From: a bacterium
Lineage (GTDB): Bacteria > JAHJDO01
Direction: 5' to 3'
DNA length: 5,428 nucleotides
Assembly: GCA_023129655.1 (NCBI GenBank)
Contig: JAGMBN010000082.1
Location: 1-5,428, forward strand
Part shown: in pieces, positions 4,732-5,428 of the stretch
How the letters are laid out: each line of letters starts with the position of its first letter
Numbering within the stretch: the stretch's first letter is position 1
Made by a program: the position numbers and the translations under genes
Notes under the pieces: generated by a model
Seen by the model: only the letters and a program-made list of their open reading frames with translations
Told to the model about the DNA's origin: nothing
Databases searched by the model: none

Positions 4732-5428
4732 ATTTACGCGTAGGGGCACGGCGCGCCGTGCCCCTACAATGAGTTACAGGTTCATGCTTTTTGTCAGGAT
4801 TTACTCCCTGAACAAGTTCCTTTCCAAAATACTTCAAAGCAGAAAGAACAGGCGAAGCAACAGACTGTCCCATAGGACAAAAAGCCGTAAGGTTAAGTTT
4901 CTCAGCAAGCTCTTTTATAATTTCAAGCTCGTCAAAATAGGCTTCCTGTTTTTTCAGACGCTTGAAAGCGTTGTACATCTGTTTTGTACCAATTCTGCAT
5001 ACGGAACATTTTCCGCATGATTCATGAACAAAGAATTTCATGCAGCAAGTCAAGAAATCCGCAATTGAAACTGTCTCGTTCATAATCAATATCGCGCCGG
5101 AACCCAAATTATGTCCCAGTTTCTGGAGCGATTGATATTCAAGCGGCGCGTCCAGAAGCTCTGACGGGATAATGTCTCCGGCTGTTCCACCTATTTGAGC
5201 CATTTTAAATTTTCCGGAAGACATGCCTCCTGCATAATCATAAATAATCTCTCTCAGAGTGATTCCCATAGGAACTTCAATCAAGCCGGGACGTTTTATA
5301 TGCCCCAATATGGTATAGACTTTAGTCCCCGGAGTGCTTTCAGTGCCAAATTTTTTAAACCAGTCAGATCCGTTTAATATGATAGGAGCTATATTGGCAA
5401 AGGTTTCAACATTATTTACGTTTGTCGG
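4730..5428 (-). CDS. hydB: [FeFe] hydrogenase NuoF-like diaphorase subunit (HydB/HndC type), 3' part only
   Basis: The 5' part lies beyond the right edge; the last 232 codons are visible and the frame is open to position 5428. The family binds FMN, NAD(P)(H) and Fe-S clusters and passes electrons between the nucleotide and the hydrogenase subunit in a soluble cytoplasmic complex. Visible residues, numbered from the window edge: PTNVNNVET at 1-9 and GSDWFKKFGT at 20-29 (end of the FMN/NADH-binding region); an SLBB-like stretch near 45-80 (GLIEVPMGITLREI); and the NuoF [4Fe-4S] site, SCGKCSVCRIGT with Cys138, Cys141 and Cys144 plus Cys184 in FCPMGQS. The protein ends about 30 residues after VLSALKYF, so it lacks the C-terminal 2[4Fe-4S] ferredoxin domain found in HydB and HndC. 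Codons for Cys221-Thr230 lie in a 28-bp palindromic repeat, so the C-terminus is repeat-derived. The TAA stop overlaps the hydA ribosome binding site. Assignment to the hydrogenase rather than Complex I rests on hydA directly downstream. Confidence 0.9.
   Translation of the reverse strand, partial: PTNVNNVETFANIAPIILNGSDWFKKFGTESTPGTKVYTILGHIKRPGLIEVPMGITLREIIYDYAGGMSSGKFKMAQIGGTAGDIIPSELLDAPLEYQSLQKLGHNLGSGAILIMNETVSIADFLTCCMKFFVHESCGKCSVCRIGTKQMYNAFKRLKKQEAYFDELEIIKELAEKLNLTAFCPMGQSVASPVLSALKYFGKELVQGVNPDKKHEPVTHCRGTARRAPTRK
4740..4767. repeat. Perfect 28-bp GC-rich palindrome inside the hydB 3' end
   Basis: Half-site GTAGGGGCACGGCG followed exactly by its reverse complement, with the centre between 4753 and 4754. 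Symmetry breaks at the next base on each side. It is far more GC-rich than its surroundings, which suggests an inserted mobile palindromic repeat (small REP- or MITE-like element). It is read in frame as the last residues of HydB (Cys221-Thr230, including RGTARRAPT), an Arg-rich tail unrelated to the NuoF family. As RNA it would fold into a very stable hairpin just before the hydA ribosome binding site. No T-run follows on the minus strand, so it does not look like an intrinsic terminator. Membership of a dispersed family is inferred, since only one copy is in the window. Confidence 0.85.

Noticed and set aside
4717..4749. GTG at 4749 as a longer hydA start
   Set aside because: It lies within the palindromic repeat, has no ribosome binding site, and adds 11 residues before the normal N-terminus. 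AAGGAG sits at the right distance from ATG 4716.
4667..5020. Plus-strand reading frame opposite hydA/hydB, and similar plus-strand frames elsewhere
   Set aside because: They lie antisense to well-recognised conserved genes, have no ribosome binding sites and no recognisable protein features; they are by-products of the minus-strand coding sequence.
5306..5308. TTG at 5308 as the start of a short diaphorase gene
   Set aside because: The frame stays open to the window edge and the upstream codons encode conserved NuoF-family sequence (PTNVNNVET), so the gene is simply cut by the window.

Overview
The window comes from an anaerobic bacterium of moderate AT content. All six genes lie on the minus strand, so transcription runs from high to low coordinates. 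The gene set is typical of a strict anaerobe that makes or uses H2 and must cope with traces of oxygen: a multimeric [FeFe] hydrogenase, a rubrerythrin and a desulfoferrodoxin. The phylum cannot be fixed from this much sequence. The short GC-rich palindromes at gene ends suggest a genome carrying several families of small interspersed repeats.

Positions 5428-2938 hold the end of a hydrogenase operon. A NuoF-like diaphorase subunit (hydB/hndC type) enters from the right edge, and 13 nt after its stop comes the catalytic [FeFe] hydrogenase subunit (hydA/hndD type, 592 aa). Together with a NuoE-like subunit, expected just beyond the right edge, these would form a soluble NAD(P)-linked and possibly electron-bifurcating hydrogenase. 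A perfect 28-bp palindrome lies inside the last codons of hydB, immediately upstream of the hydA ribosome binding site. The H-cluster L1 motif of HydA reads TSCSPGW rather than the textbook TSCCPGW.

Positions 2937-2796 are a short intergenic gap. It begins with two related 20-bp palindromes directly abutting the hydA stop codon and ends with a possible promoter and/or a tiny upstream reading frame.

Positions 2795-105 form a tight four-gene cluster: an FMN flavin-reductase-like protein (related to the N-terminal half of Moorella-type high-molecular-weight rubredoxin but without the rubredoxin domain), an OFA-family MFS transporter, rubrerythrin and two-iron desulfoferrodoxin (superoxide reductase). 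The gaps are a 4-nt overlap, 2 nt and 23 nt, which implies one transcript. Rubrerythrin reduces peroxide and desulfoferrodoxin reduces superoxide. The flavoprotein could feed NAD(P)H electrons to their rubredoxin-type iron centres (inference). The transporter is the odd member.

Positions 104-1 are non-coding and contain one imperfect palindrome. No RNA gene, CRISPR array, transposase or convincing intrinsic terminator was seen. Nothing here is a clearly new system. The best leads are the L1 substitution, the repeat-modified hydB end and the composition of the stress operon.
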